A stretch of 22,410 nucleotides of DNA from a virus. The notes beneath the pieces were generated by a model. That model was not told where the DNA came from. It did no database searches and saw only the letters and a program-made list of their open reading frames with translations. The stretch covers positions 1 through 22,410 of the IMG/VR virus record IMGVR_UViG_3300020428_000100; one strand, 5' to 3'. Below, one piece after another: positions 15,234-22,133 of the stretch (its first letter is position 1; each line of letters starts with the position of its first letter). The position numbers and the translations under genes are program-made.

Positions 15234-17183
15234 TTAATAACCACTAGATGAAGATGATGAACTACTTGAAGATGATGAACTAGTTGCAGTGCTTGCTACT
15301 GATGTTGATGATGTTGTTGTTCCAAATGTTACTGTACCAGTTCCTGTAGTTGTTCCACCGAAAGAACCTACACTAGTATGAGAACCAACTGATGCAGTTG
15401 TTCCATTTTGATCTGTCTGTGCAGTTATAGAAGAACCACCAAGATCAATAGAAATAAGTTGATTTCTTACTGGGATAATATCATTTGAATCTGGTATAGT
15501 AAATATATGAATTGTACCATTTCCATTAATAGTAGATGTAACATTTAAATTTTTAACAACTACTGCACCAGTTTCATAATTGATTGTACCAGCATTACTA
15601 TCCACGTAAGTTCTAGTATCTGCAACCATTCTATATGTTCTTATAACACCAGAACCATTATCATCTAAAAAATGAGTTTCGGTAGAACCAGCAATTGTAA
15701 ATCCTGTAGAAGATACCACAGGAGATGCGTTGTTATCATAAGGGTGATATATTGCATTATAAAATTTTACATCATATTGTTTTGATTCTGCAATACTAGG
15801 AGTGAAAGCTTTATATAATCTTATGTTTGTAATATTATTCAATACAGAACTATCTGAATTATCTATTAATCTTGTAAGTTCTGAATATCTGAACATACCA
15901 TCAAATTTTTCTAAAGTATCTCCACTATAATTACTTACGATTGTGGTAATACTAGACTCTAAATCACTAGCACTTTTTACAGTTTTAATTGGATTATATC
16001 TAAAATCTATATCTACAATAACATATAAAACTTCTGGATCTATTATTACTGGTCGTACAGATGCAATATTATATTGTTTTAAATCTGAAACAATATTTGC
16101 TTTTTGTGTTTGTGTTAAAGTCGTTCCAGCAGTAGGTGTTATAGAAACATATACTTGACCATAGATAGGTGGATCATTATCTTCCCCACCCCACACTTGA
16201 ATACTTTTAACATTAGGATAAACTTTAGGAATAAGTGATTTATAATCATATGCAGTAACAGCTCTATTTTGTGCAGTATAAGTTAATGGTGCATAATACT
16301 TTATTGATTGTATAGTTTCTGGAGCATCACCACCAGTTGCGTCTGCGATAGTTGTTACAGATGCACCACTTTGTCCACCAATACTTGGTGCAGAAAATAT
16401 TGTTGCACCATTTGCTTCTGATTGATTTGTTACAATATATTCTAATATAACTATATTACCATCTACTAAACCTTGACCTAAAACATTATCACCAAAATAA
16501 ACTTCAAACTCTCCATGATGTTCTTCCTGTATAAAGTATACTTGAGATGCAGCCGTAACATTTGTAAGCTCAGTTGCAAGAGTATAAGTTACTATTCTTG
16601 TATCAGTTGCAGAATTTTGAACTGAAACTTTTAGTGTTGTTGTATCTGCTCTATTACTTGTGACAAGATATTTTTTATCTGGATTGTTAGTATCTACAGT
16701 ATATTTTACTGTTGCAAGTGTACCTTCATAGATAGGAACATTTACAAAACTTGCACGACTACCAGAAACAGTAGAAGTAATATCTTCATTAGCAAGAAAC
16801 CCATAAGTTGTTCCATCATAGTTTGTAGTAAACCTTGTACCTTTACTCATAGTAACAGAGGTAACATTAGCATTTGATACTGGCACTGATACATCAACAA
16901 ATGCTTTAGGAGCTCTTGATGAACGAGGAGTATATCCTAATCCCTTTGCGTGTGATACGACAGAGTCACGAGTCGTTGCAGTATCTAAAAACATTTCGTT
17001 TGTAAAATAATTTGCATTCATTGCTAAGTAATGTGTATTATATGCAAGAAGATCTACAAGAGTAGATAAACCAGAACCTTCAAAATTATAATCTGAAAAT
17101 TCACTTTGTCCTTTTAAATAGGTTTTTAAATTTGTTTTGATATTATCAAAATCTAATTCTGTTACTTGTAATTTACCAGCCAT
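15234..17183 (-). CDS. gp6: Baseplate wedge protein gp6 (baseplate J-like)
   Basis: The product is 649 residues (T4 gp6 is 660). The N-terminus LDFDNIKTNLKTYLKGQSEF, then YNFEGSGLSTLVDLLAYNTHY with AMNANYFTNEMFLDTAT and KGLGYTPRS, is the classic start of gp6 homologues of the baseplate J family. The middle has VYFGDNVLGQGLVDGN, APLTYTAQNRAVTAYDYKSL and PKVYPNVKSI, all conserved in gp6. In T4, gp6 dimers form the inner ring joining the six wedges. The final ~60 residues are unusual: a Gly/Ser/Thr-rich tail ending in 13 serines and GY. The gene is one base from gp25, as expected for a shared operon. Confidence 0.92.
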   Translation of the reverse strand: MAGKLQVTELDFDNIKTNLKTYLKGQSEFSDYNFEGSGLSTLVDLLAYNTHYLAMNANYFTNEMFLDTATTRDSVVSHAKGLGYTPRSSRAPKAFVDVSVPVSNANVTSVTMSKGTRFTTNYDGTTYGFLANEDITSTVSGSRASFVNVPIYEGTLATVKYTVDTNNPDKKYLVTSNRADTTTLKVSVQNSATDTRIVTYTLATELTNVTAASQVYFIQEEHHGEFEVYFGDNVLGQGLVDGNIVILEYIVTNQSEANGATIFSAPSIGGQSGASVTTIADATGGDAPETIQSIKYYAPLTYTAQNRAVTAYDYKSLIPKVYPNVKSIQVWGGEDNDPPIYGQVYVSITPTAGTTLTQTQKANIVSDLKQYNIASVRPVIIDPEVLYVIVDIDFRYNPIKTVKSASDLESSITTIVSNYSGDTLEKFDGMFRYSELTRLIDNSDSSVLNNITNIRLYKAFTPSIAESKQYDVKFYNAIYHPYDNNASPVVSSTGFTIAGSTETHFLDDNGSGVIRTYRMVADTRTYVDSNAGTINYETGAVVVKNLNVTSTINGNGTIHIFTIPDSNDIIPVRNQLISIDLGGSSITAQTDQNGTTASVGSHTSVGSFGGTTTGTGTVTFGTTTSSTSVASTATSSSSSSSSSSSSSGY

Positions 17184-17184
17184 T

Positions 17185-17628
17185 TTATCTTAATCTCTCT
17201 AAAAGTATATTCATTGATTGAACACCACTGGGTGAATTTATCAAAAAGAATGTTATCGTAACATTATAAGTGTTGTTATCAAAATCTTCAGTAGTATCAA
17301 CACTTACTAATTCTGCTCTTGGTTCATAGGTTTCTATTAAATCCCTTACAAATGTTTTAATAGAACTTGATACTGCACTAGTCATTGGTTCAAAAAGAGC
17401 TTTACGAATATCAGAACCAATCTCTGGTTGGAATGGTCTTTCTCCTTTATTCGTATTAATTAAATTTCTTACACTTGCTTTAACAGCTTCTACATTTGAT
17501 AGTTTTGCAATATCACCAGTAACTGGATGCCTAACCATATTTAAATTTATATCAGTAAATACTTGTGCATTTCTAGTAGAGTCACTTGTACTCTCTGCGT
17601 CTTTAAATGCATTTGGATTTGCAACCAT
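17185..17628 (-). CDS. gp25: Baseplate wedge protein gp25
   Basis: The product is 147 residues (T4 gp25 is 132). It belongs to the gp25/lysozyme-like family, which forms the sheath-initiating part of the inner baseplate in contractile tails and is not a lysozyme. Residues 61-81 read KGERPFQPEIGSDIRKALFE, and the E-P-R knob motif sits at 102-104 (TYEPRAEL). Both are hallmark positions. It is followed directly by gp6 and preceded by a TATAAATA box with 18 nt between box and ATG and a GGAG ribosome binding site. It is the first gene of the wedge transcript. Confidence 0.95.
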   Translation of the reverse strand: MVANPNAFKDAESTSDSTRNAQVFTDINLNMVRHPVTGDIAKLSNVEAVKASVRNLINTNKGERPFQPEIGSDIRKALFEPMTSAVSSSIKTFVRDLIETYEPRAELVSVDTTEDFDNNTYNVTITFFLINSPSGVQSMNILLERLR

Positions 17629-17646
17629 TACGTTTCTCCCTATTTG

Positions 17647-17654
17647 TATTTATA
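17647..17654 (-). promoter_or_regulatory. T4-type late promoter box before gp25
   Basis: The minus strand reads TATAAATA, with 18 nt to the gp25 ATG. It overlaps one arm of a 7-bp inverted repeat (ATTTGTA and TACAAAT on the plus strand, 17642-17648 and 17663-17669). The other arm overlaps the end of the nuclease gene. No T-tract follows, so a terminator is not indicated. Confidence 0.75.
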
Positions 17655-17661
17655 ACGATTT

Positions 17662-18057
17662 CTACAAATCATGGAAGGCACGATTTATAATATGTTGCTC
17701 TGCAATCTCATCTTTAGATTGTCCATGATATTCTACTGCATGATGTTCTTCAATCATCTTTTTATTAATATTCGTATCAAACACCCATAGTTCACCAAGT
17801 ATTCTACCAAACTTTCCTCTTCCATCTTTGGAAGTTTTAATTGTAACATCTCCACCATCTAGCCATTTTTTTAAAAATTCTGTTGCGGCCTTTCCATATG
17901 GTTTTTCAAATGGATCACTTGTTCTTGACTCTGGTGTATCAATACCATATAGTCTAATCCTTTGATCTCTTAACCAAACACCAAACCCTAAGTCAATGTC
18001 TACATCAACTGTATCACCATCAACCACATTTGTAACTTTACATTTATATTCAAACAT
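17662..18057 (-). CDS. Staphylococcal-nuclease-like (thermonuclease) protein
   Basis: The product is 131 residues, a complete small SNase domain. Residues 11-16 are VVDGDT, with D13 and D15 matching the calcium-site aspartates. Residues 33-43 are RIRLYGIDTPE, giving R35, D40 and E43, the same numbers as the catalytic residues of staphylococcal nuclease. R85 in GKFGRILGEL matches its second catalytic arginine. The family cleaves DNA and RNA in a calcium-dependent way. No signal peptide is visible, so it would act in the cytoplasm or travel in the virion. It sits between the PAAR tip and gp25 in the late structural region. A host-DNA degradation or virion-linked role is possible. Catalytic activity is well supported by the residues; the biological role is inference. 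Confidence 0.88.
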   Translation of the reverse strand: MFEYKCKVTNVVDGDTVDVDIDLGFGVWLRDQRIRLYGIDTPESRTSDPFEKPYGKAATEFLKKWLDGGDVTIKTSKDGRGKFGRILGELWVFDTNINKKMIEEHHAVEYHGQSKDEIAEQHIINRAFHDL

Positions 18058-18058
18058 T

Positions 18059-18322
18059 CTAATCCCCTATTTTAACATTACTATCACTACTTGCACTATG
18101 TCCACATGATGCAAGATCTCCAGAATTACAAACTTTAACACCACCAATTTTAACCTTCATACCAGAACCAGCAGAAATTGTTGCTGAATCATGTGGTGAC
18201 AAACCATGAGAAGCAACTGAATCACCATTTACTATAATTAATTTTCCATTCGCCTTTACTTTAGTTTGTGATGCACTTAGAGCACCACCAGCTGTATCAT
18301 CTTTTCTACATACACTAGGCAT
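18059..18322 (-). CDS. PAAR-domain spike tip protein
   Basis: The product is 87 residues from the ATG at 18322. An upstream in-frame TTG at 18334 would add four residues, but PAAR proteins usually begin M-P-x-V-x-R-x-x-D, which fits MPSVCRKDD. The protein shows the PAAR pattern of a sharp cone made from short beta repeats: VNGDSVASHG, the tip HG/H pair, GSGMKVKIGG, and a closing CNSGDLASCGH. Candidate zinc ligands are the His and Cys residues of SHG..PH and CGH. Such proteins cap the gp5 or VgrG beta-helix (T4 gp5.4). The gene overlaps the end of the spike gene by 8 bases, consistent with making the two together. Confidence 0.87.
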   Translation of the reverse strand: MPSVCRKDDTAGGALSASQTKVKANGKLIIVNGDSVASHGLSPHDSATISAGSGMKVKIGGVKVCNSGDLASCGHSASSDSNVKIGD

Positions 18323-20084
18323 AATACTGTGCAATCTGTCCTAGTTCAGTTGTTGTTTTTCCATTGTATTGTGTTATCATATCTGATCTATTACCAGACT
18401 CCTTACACCCAAGATGAATCCAAGGCATACCAGAACCAGTAGTTCTATATTGTAGTATGATAGAATCATGTGGTAAGTTTTCTCTAATCCATATTGCAAT
18501 CTCAAAGTATTCTCCTTTACTTGCATCTGCAACTTGTATGTCAACTGCTTCACCTAATGAATGTGCAGAAGATGTGCCAGGCCTTGATTCAAAATATCCC
18601 ATGTTAATTCTTAGTTTAGGATATTCTGCAAGTAATGGATCTAAACAATTAACTGCAAGAACTCTTAATTTATTAATAATTTTTTCTGATTCTTCTTTAC
18701 CCTTGTTTATTTTTTGTCCTACAGGTGGTGCAAGTGTAAGTTTAGAAAGTTTATACTTAGAAGATATGTACATATTGTAATCTATAGATCCATCATCTGG
18801 AAGTATTATCTTAGATGGTTTTACTATTGATGTAACCTTTGCAGCTTCTGTATAAAGTAATTCTGATTGTCCAGTTGAATATCCATGTTCTTTTGGAAAG
18901 TCTGGAACTGCTGGAACTGATATCAATGGTCTTGATGCACTTTCAGAACTATAACTTCCATCAATAGAATTGTAACTATAATCTGAAGATGAAGAAGGTA
19001 ATGCATTTCCAGAAGCAACATCAGTTTTAATATCTGCATCTGATTTTGGAATATCATCTTCACCAAAAACAGATTGTTCATCTGCTAATGCACTTAGGTC
19101 TTTTGCATCAAGCACTGTAGCTTCTAATGGTGCGTCAACTTCTTTACCTTCACTATATAAATTTACACCAGAACTATCTTTATATTTTGTATCTTCTACT
19201 TTTTCTACCTCTAATCTAGTTACATCATCATTTAAATCTATCGAACTACCTTTTAAGTTCATAGCACCACCACCAAGAATGTCAATAGTACTATTTCCAT
19301 TTATCATTATTGAACTTGGAGATTTTATACTAATATATCCATCAGAAGTAATTTTACTTAATCCTTTTATATTGGTAAGGTAATTACCCTCTGCATTAAT
19401 ATTCATATCTGCTTGAGATTGTAATGTCATCTTTGCCACAGACGTTGCAGTTAATTCTTTCTGTGCTGTAAACTCTATAGAGTCATTTGCATAAAATCTC
19501 ATATTCTTACCAGCATGAATATTAATATTCTTACCAGCGTGTAGATCTATATTCTCATCCACTTGTCCTGTTAACGAACCACGCACATACAAATCTGCAT
19601 CACCATCACAATAGACTTCAATATTTCCTCTTACTCTTAACTTTTTATTTTGATGTACAATCTCATAATCATCACCGATAATCTTTGTAACCTTTGTACC
19701 ATCTGGATGTACTTCGTAAAAAGTACCAGACCTATGATATTCATGTATACGTTCATGGCCTGGTGTATCATCAAACTCTACGATATGACCAGACTCCGTT
19801 TCCTTTACATGATTGTATGGATACTTTGACGCATACTGTGTTTCTGGTTCTCCTACCAGATCATCTATTCTTTGTCTTTTAAGATTGACCACAGGGTGCT
19901 GTTTAGTTGCATCATTTACTGCAAGTCTATTTGTATCAACTTCATTTACTCTACGAGGATAGAAAGAACGAGGATCAGCAAAACCATTAAGTGATTGTTG
20001 AGTAGAAACTTTTAGATTTACTTCTGTACCTTTTGCTGGTGGTTTATCAAATTTAATTTTTCTATCTTCTATTTCATAGGCCAT
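18315..20084 (-). CDS. gp5: gp5-C-like beta-helix spike protein with C-terminal M15-like domain
   Basis: The product is 589 residues. Residues 86-145 (KYPYNHVKETESGHIVEFDD, then TPGHERIHEYHRSGTFYEV) match the start of the gp5 C-terminal/VgrG spike. Residues 146-290 are short V-x-G-x-x beta-helix repeats (KNINIHAGKN, MNINAEG, SIMINGN, MNLKGSS). Residues 290-440 are a Ser/Asp-rich linker. The C-terminal ~130 residues resemble an M15 peptidase: GYFESRPG, then SSAHSLGEAVDIQV with H508-x6-D515, and PWIHL with H557, together the three zinc ligands. I do not see an obvious catalytic Glu or Asp near H557. There is no OB-fold, which lies instead in the separate gene just upstream. Compared with T4 gp5, this is a split spike. 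Confidence 0.87.
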   Translation of the reverse strand: MAYEIEDRKIKFDKPPAKGTEVNLKVSTQQSLNGFADPRSFYPRRVNEVDTNRLAVNDATKQHPVVNLKRQRIDDLVGEPETQYASKYPYNHVKETESGHIVEFDDTPGHERIHEYHRSGTFYEVHPDGTKVTKIIGDDYEIVHQNKKLRVRGNIEVYCDGDADLYVRGSLTGQVDENIDLHAGKNINIHAGKNMRFYANDSIEFTAQKELTATSVAKMTLQSQADMNINAEGNYLTNIKGLSKITSDGYISIKSPSSIMINGNSTIDILGGGAMNLKGSSIDLNDDVTRLEVEKVEDTKYKDSSGVNLYSEGKEVDAPLEATVLDAKDLSALADEQSVFGEDDIPKSDADIKTDVASGNALPSSSSDYSYNSIDGSYSSESASRPLISVPAVPDFPKEHGYSTGQSELLYTEAAKVTSIVKPSKIILPDDGSIDYNMYISSKYKLSKLTLAPPVGQKINKGKEESEKIINKLRVLAVNCLDPLLAEYPKLRINMGYFESRPGTSSAHSLGEAVDIQVADASKGEYFEIAIWIRENLPHDSIILQYRTTGSGMPWIHLGCKESGNRSDMITQYNGKTTTELGQIAQYYA

Positions 20085-21148
20085 TAAGTTGATACTCCTC
20101 TTTCATTCGCATACTTAGTAACAGACTTTTTTCCTATCCTTACAGCCTTTGGTGGATACTTAGGAAACTCTGATGGATAGAAGTGACCCATATCATTTGG
20201 AATACCATTTTGCATTCTAGCAGATTTAAATGCAGAACGAGCTCTTCCTGTATAGTTACTATCTCCTTTTTTTCCATCATCATAAGAACCATCTGCTCTG
20301 AATATTGTTATATCAACTGCACACGCAAAGTTGTGCCAAGAGAAACCAGGCTTTGCGGCTTTATTCTTTCTGGTGGCGAGCCATTTGTTATACAATTCTT
20401 GTTGCTGTGAATTAGTTCTATAACTAGAACCTATACTCATATCCCAACCACTATTGGATTGAAGAAAATTATTAATTCCTTGTGCAATCCTATCTCTTAC
20501 AAATGGTATTAATCTATTTAAAGCATTAGCAGTTTTACTACCCCTATTAGATAATGGAAAGTCATTTTTAGTATATACTCTTGCACCAGAAAATTCTGCT
20601 GTAGAAACTTCTGTATTCATAGATGAAGTTGCTGGTGCATTTGTTGCTTTATCTGGTATACCATCTTTAGTTACTAGAACTGTAGAGTCTTGTGAACTTG
20701 CTGGTAAATCAAACTCTGATGTAACCCCATCTGCAATAACTGTGTTTTCACTTATCTTGCCAGGTTCACGATTTTGATCTTGTGAATAATCATAAGGAGC
20801 TCCACCTTGAGGAGCACCATTAGGCCCTATGTAGCCAGGTATCGTTCCAAACACCATAGGTTCTTGTAGAAAGTCTGGATCTCTCCAGAAACCAATTACC
20901 CATGTTCCTTCTATTGGGCCTGTCGGAGAAGTTCCTACACCACCAGAGGAAGCAGATGTACAAGGTTGAATACAAAACGCCCAAGGCAAATCTATTGTCG
21001 CAAGTTTTGTTTTATCTGATGTATGATAACCAAATACTCTAACTCGTACTCTTCCTAGTGACATAGGGTCTGTACGATCTTCTACAACACCAACCCACCA
21101 GAGAAATCCATCTCTACCAGAAAAATATGATAGTCTTTGTGTTTGCAT
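20084..21148 (-). CDS. gp5: gp5-N-like OB-fold protein with M15-type peptidase domain
   Basis: The product is 354 residues. Residues 12-105 (GFLWWVGVVEDRTDPMSLGR and VRVRVFGYHT, then LPWAFCIQPC, GTWVIGFWRDPD, EPMVFGTIPG) form the OB-fold typical of gp5 N-termini. A variable segment (106-200) follows. The rest is a LAS/M15-type peptidase: SSYRTNSQQQELY (R244), then WHNFACAVDI with H272-x6-D279, and ND-x-GHFYP with D319 and H322. This supplies all three zinc ligands and a D-x-x-H catalytic acid as in Ply500-type L-Ala-D-Glu peptidases. It thus replaces the lysozyme of T4 gp5 with a peptidoglycan peptidase used in puncturing the cell wall. The start ATG directly follows the T-tract of a terminator; the AAAGGGA ahead of it is the only ribosome binding site. 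Confidence 0.88.
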   Translation of the reverse strand: MQTQRLSYFSGRDGFLWWVGVVEDRTDPMSLGRVRVRVFGYHTSDKTKLATIDLPWAFCIQPCTSASSGGVGTSPTGPIEGTWVIGFWRDPDFLQEPMVFGTIPGYIGPNGAPQGGAPYDYSQDQNREPGKISENTVIADGVTSEFDLPASSQDSTVLVTKDGIPDKATNAPATSSMNTEVSTAEFSGARVYTKNDFPLSNRGSKTANALNRLIPFVRDRIAQGINNFLQSNSGWDMSIGSSYRTNSQQQELYNKWLATRKNKAAKPGFSWHNFACAVDITIFRADGSYDDGKKGDSNYTGRARSAFKSARMQNGIPNDMGHFYPSEFPKYPPKAVRIGKKSVTKYANERGVST

Positions 21149-21185
21149 AAAAAAATCCCTTTGAAGTATTTATACTGCAAAGGGA
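21149..21185 (-). terminator. Rho-independent terminator directly ahead of the spike gene
   Basis: On the minus strand an 8-bp perfect stem (TCCCTTTG with CAAAGGGA), one mismatch, and a further 4-bp stem (AGTA with TACT) enclose a TAAA loop. Seven T residues follow immediately and end at the ATG of the OB-fold gene. It would end transcripts coming from the four-gene cassette. The 3' arm contains the ribosome binding site of the next gene, and the loop contains a late promoter box. Confidence 0.85.
21167..21174 (-). promoter_or_regulatory. T4-type late promoter box inside the terminator hairpin
   Basis: The minus strand reads TATAAATA across the loop and inner stem of the terminator, with 18 nt to the spike-gene ATG. 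A start 5-7 nt further on would fall at the beginning of the 3' arm. The late transcript would then lack the 5' arm and would not fold into the terminator. Confidence 0.8.
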
Positions 21186-21214
21186 AAGTTAGTTAAGAAA
21201 CAAAGAAAGGAAAA

Positions 21215-21493
21215 TTAATCACATTGTAGTTTGTTTACAATTGTACCATTGGAATTATATTTTTGAGAAATCCAACACATTCTTTCATGTTTGTTGGTAG
21301 CCCAATTTGCAATCACATTCTTGTTGATATTTGTATTACCAACATTTACTTGATTACCATTAAAGAGTTGATTTAATAACAACCCAATCATTTGTTGTTT
21401 AAGTGCATCTTGATTATTCATTCGCAATTCAAATGCATTGACAGGATGACAACCTATAGTTACTAAAGTTATAATAATTAATATTTTTTTCAT
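21215..21493 (-). CDS. Small exported protein of unknown function
   Basis: The product is 92 residues. Residues 1-20 form a good signal peptide: KK at 2-3, a hydrophobic core ILIIITLVTIG, and a VNA/F cleavage site. The mature part (about 72 residues) has an amphipathic helix with MIGLLLNQLF, an Asn-rich stretch NVGNTNINKNV, and two cysteines (C73 and C91) that could form a disulphide. C15 lies in a poor lipobox (TIGC), so a lipoprotein is possible but less likely. I do not recognise a family. It is the last gene of the sigma70-driven cassette. The start overlaps the upstream stop (ATGA). Candidate roles are envelope modification or superinfection exclusion, both speculative. Confidence 0.7.
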   Translation of the reverse strand: MKKILIIITLVTIGCHPVNAFELRMNNQDALKQQMIGLLLNQLFNGNQVNVGNTNINKNVIANWATNKHERMCWISQKYNSNGTIVNKLQCD

Positions 21494-21723
21494 GGGTTTA
21501 ATATCTCCACATCTGATTTATCAACCCACACAGTAATTAATTTCTCATGTAAGTCTTTAATTTTAAACATATCATGTTCGTCATTTTTAGAAAGAATAAT
21601 ACCCTCTCTGGTTAATACCTTATGACTACGAATGGGTAAGTCTGCAAGACTATATTGACCACCAGGCCTATCCCATGCATCTAAAGGAAATTTATACTTA
21701 TATTTTACAAAATACTTTTTCAT
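21490..21723 (-). CDS. Small hypothetical protein of the promoter-led cassette
   Basis: The product is 77 residues, basic, and begins MKKYFVKYKYKFPLDAWDRP. The pattern suggests a small beta-rich fold with an acidic end (VWVDKSDVEILNP). There is no signal peptide, Cys pair or known motif, and I do not recognise it. It is read from an ATG that shares a base with the upstream stop (TAATG), with AGGA about 8 nt upstream, and its own stop overlaps the next start. It was therefore very likely co-translated with its neighbours. Confidence 0.7.
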   Translation of the reverse strand: MKKYFVKYKYKFPLDAWDRPGGQYSLADLPIRSHKVLTREGIILSKNDEHDMFKIKDLHEKLITVWVDKSDVEILNP

Positions 21724-22133
21724 TATATAGTTCCTAAATTCTTTTGCTCTTTGTACGCATCTATTATAATCTTTGTATAGATAGGTTCTAATTCTAAATT
21801 GTAATGATTAAATTCATTATCAGTTATATTATTCCTAGTATAAGGAGCCCAACCAAAGAACTGTCTGAAATGAGATTTTCTATTCATAAGACCATTATTA
21901 AATAAATCGTAGATTAGATTTTGTGCAACTCTAAACTTTTCAAGACACTTGTTAACAGAACGTCCTTGTGGAACTGAGCCTTCACATGGAATAAGATCCG
22001 TTAGTTTTTCGTGAATGTTTTTATAACCTTCATGTAGAGCCCAACTTATTAAAAACAAATCGTCTTGAATATAATAATCATCTGATTCCAAAACACCACC
22101 TATACTTTTATAATATTCTTCATTAAAGGCCAT
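21723..22133 (-). CDS. Conserved hypothetical marine-phage protein
   Basis: The product is 136 residues from the ATG at 22133. A TTG at 22145 is also in frame, but the ATG has a GGAG ribosome binding site 6 nt upstream and forms a TAATG overlap like the other genes in the cassette. The sequence is mostly helical, with LFLISWALHEGYKN, then GRSVNKCLEKFRVAQNLIYD, LFNNGLMNR and HFRQFFGWAP. I recognise this pattern from uncharacterised proteins of T4-like marine phages. No catalytic motif or signal peptide is visible. It is likely a cytoplasmic protein of early or middle infection, given the promoter ahead of the cassette. The function is unknown. Confidence 0.75.
   Translation of the reverse strand: MAFNEEYYKSIGGVLESDDYYIQDDLFLISWALHEGYKNIHEKLTDLIPCEGSVPQGRSVNKCLEKFRVAQNLIYDLFNNGLMNRKSHFRQFFGWAPYTRNNITDNEFNHYNLELEPIYTKIIIDAYKEQKNLGTI

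Noticed and set aside
18323-18334. TTG start four codons upstream for the PAAR protein
   Set aside because: A weak AGGA precedes the TTG, but PAAR proteins start M-P-x-V, which fits the ATG at 18322. The extra residues MHSI add nothing recognisable.
21215-21493. Calling the exported protein a lipoprotein or spanin
   Set aside because: The lipobox-like TIGC lacks Leu at -3, and a good signal peptidase I site (VNA) follows. There is no proline-rich stretch or paired Rz-type partner.
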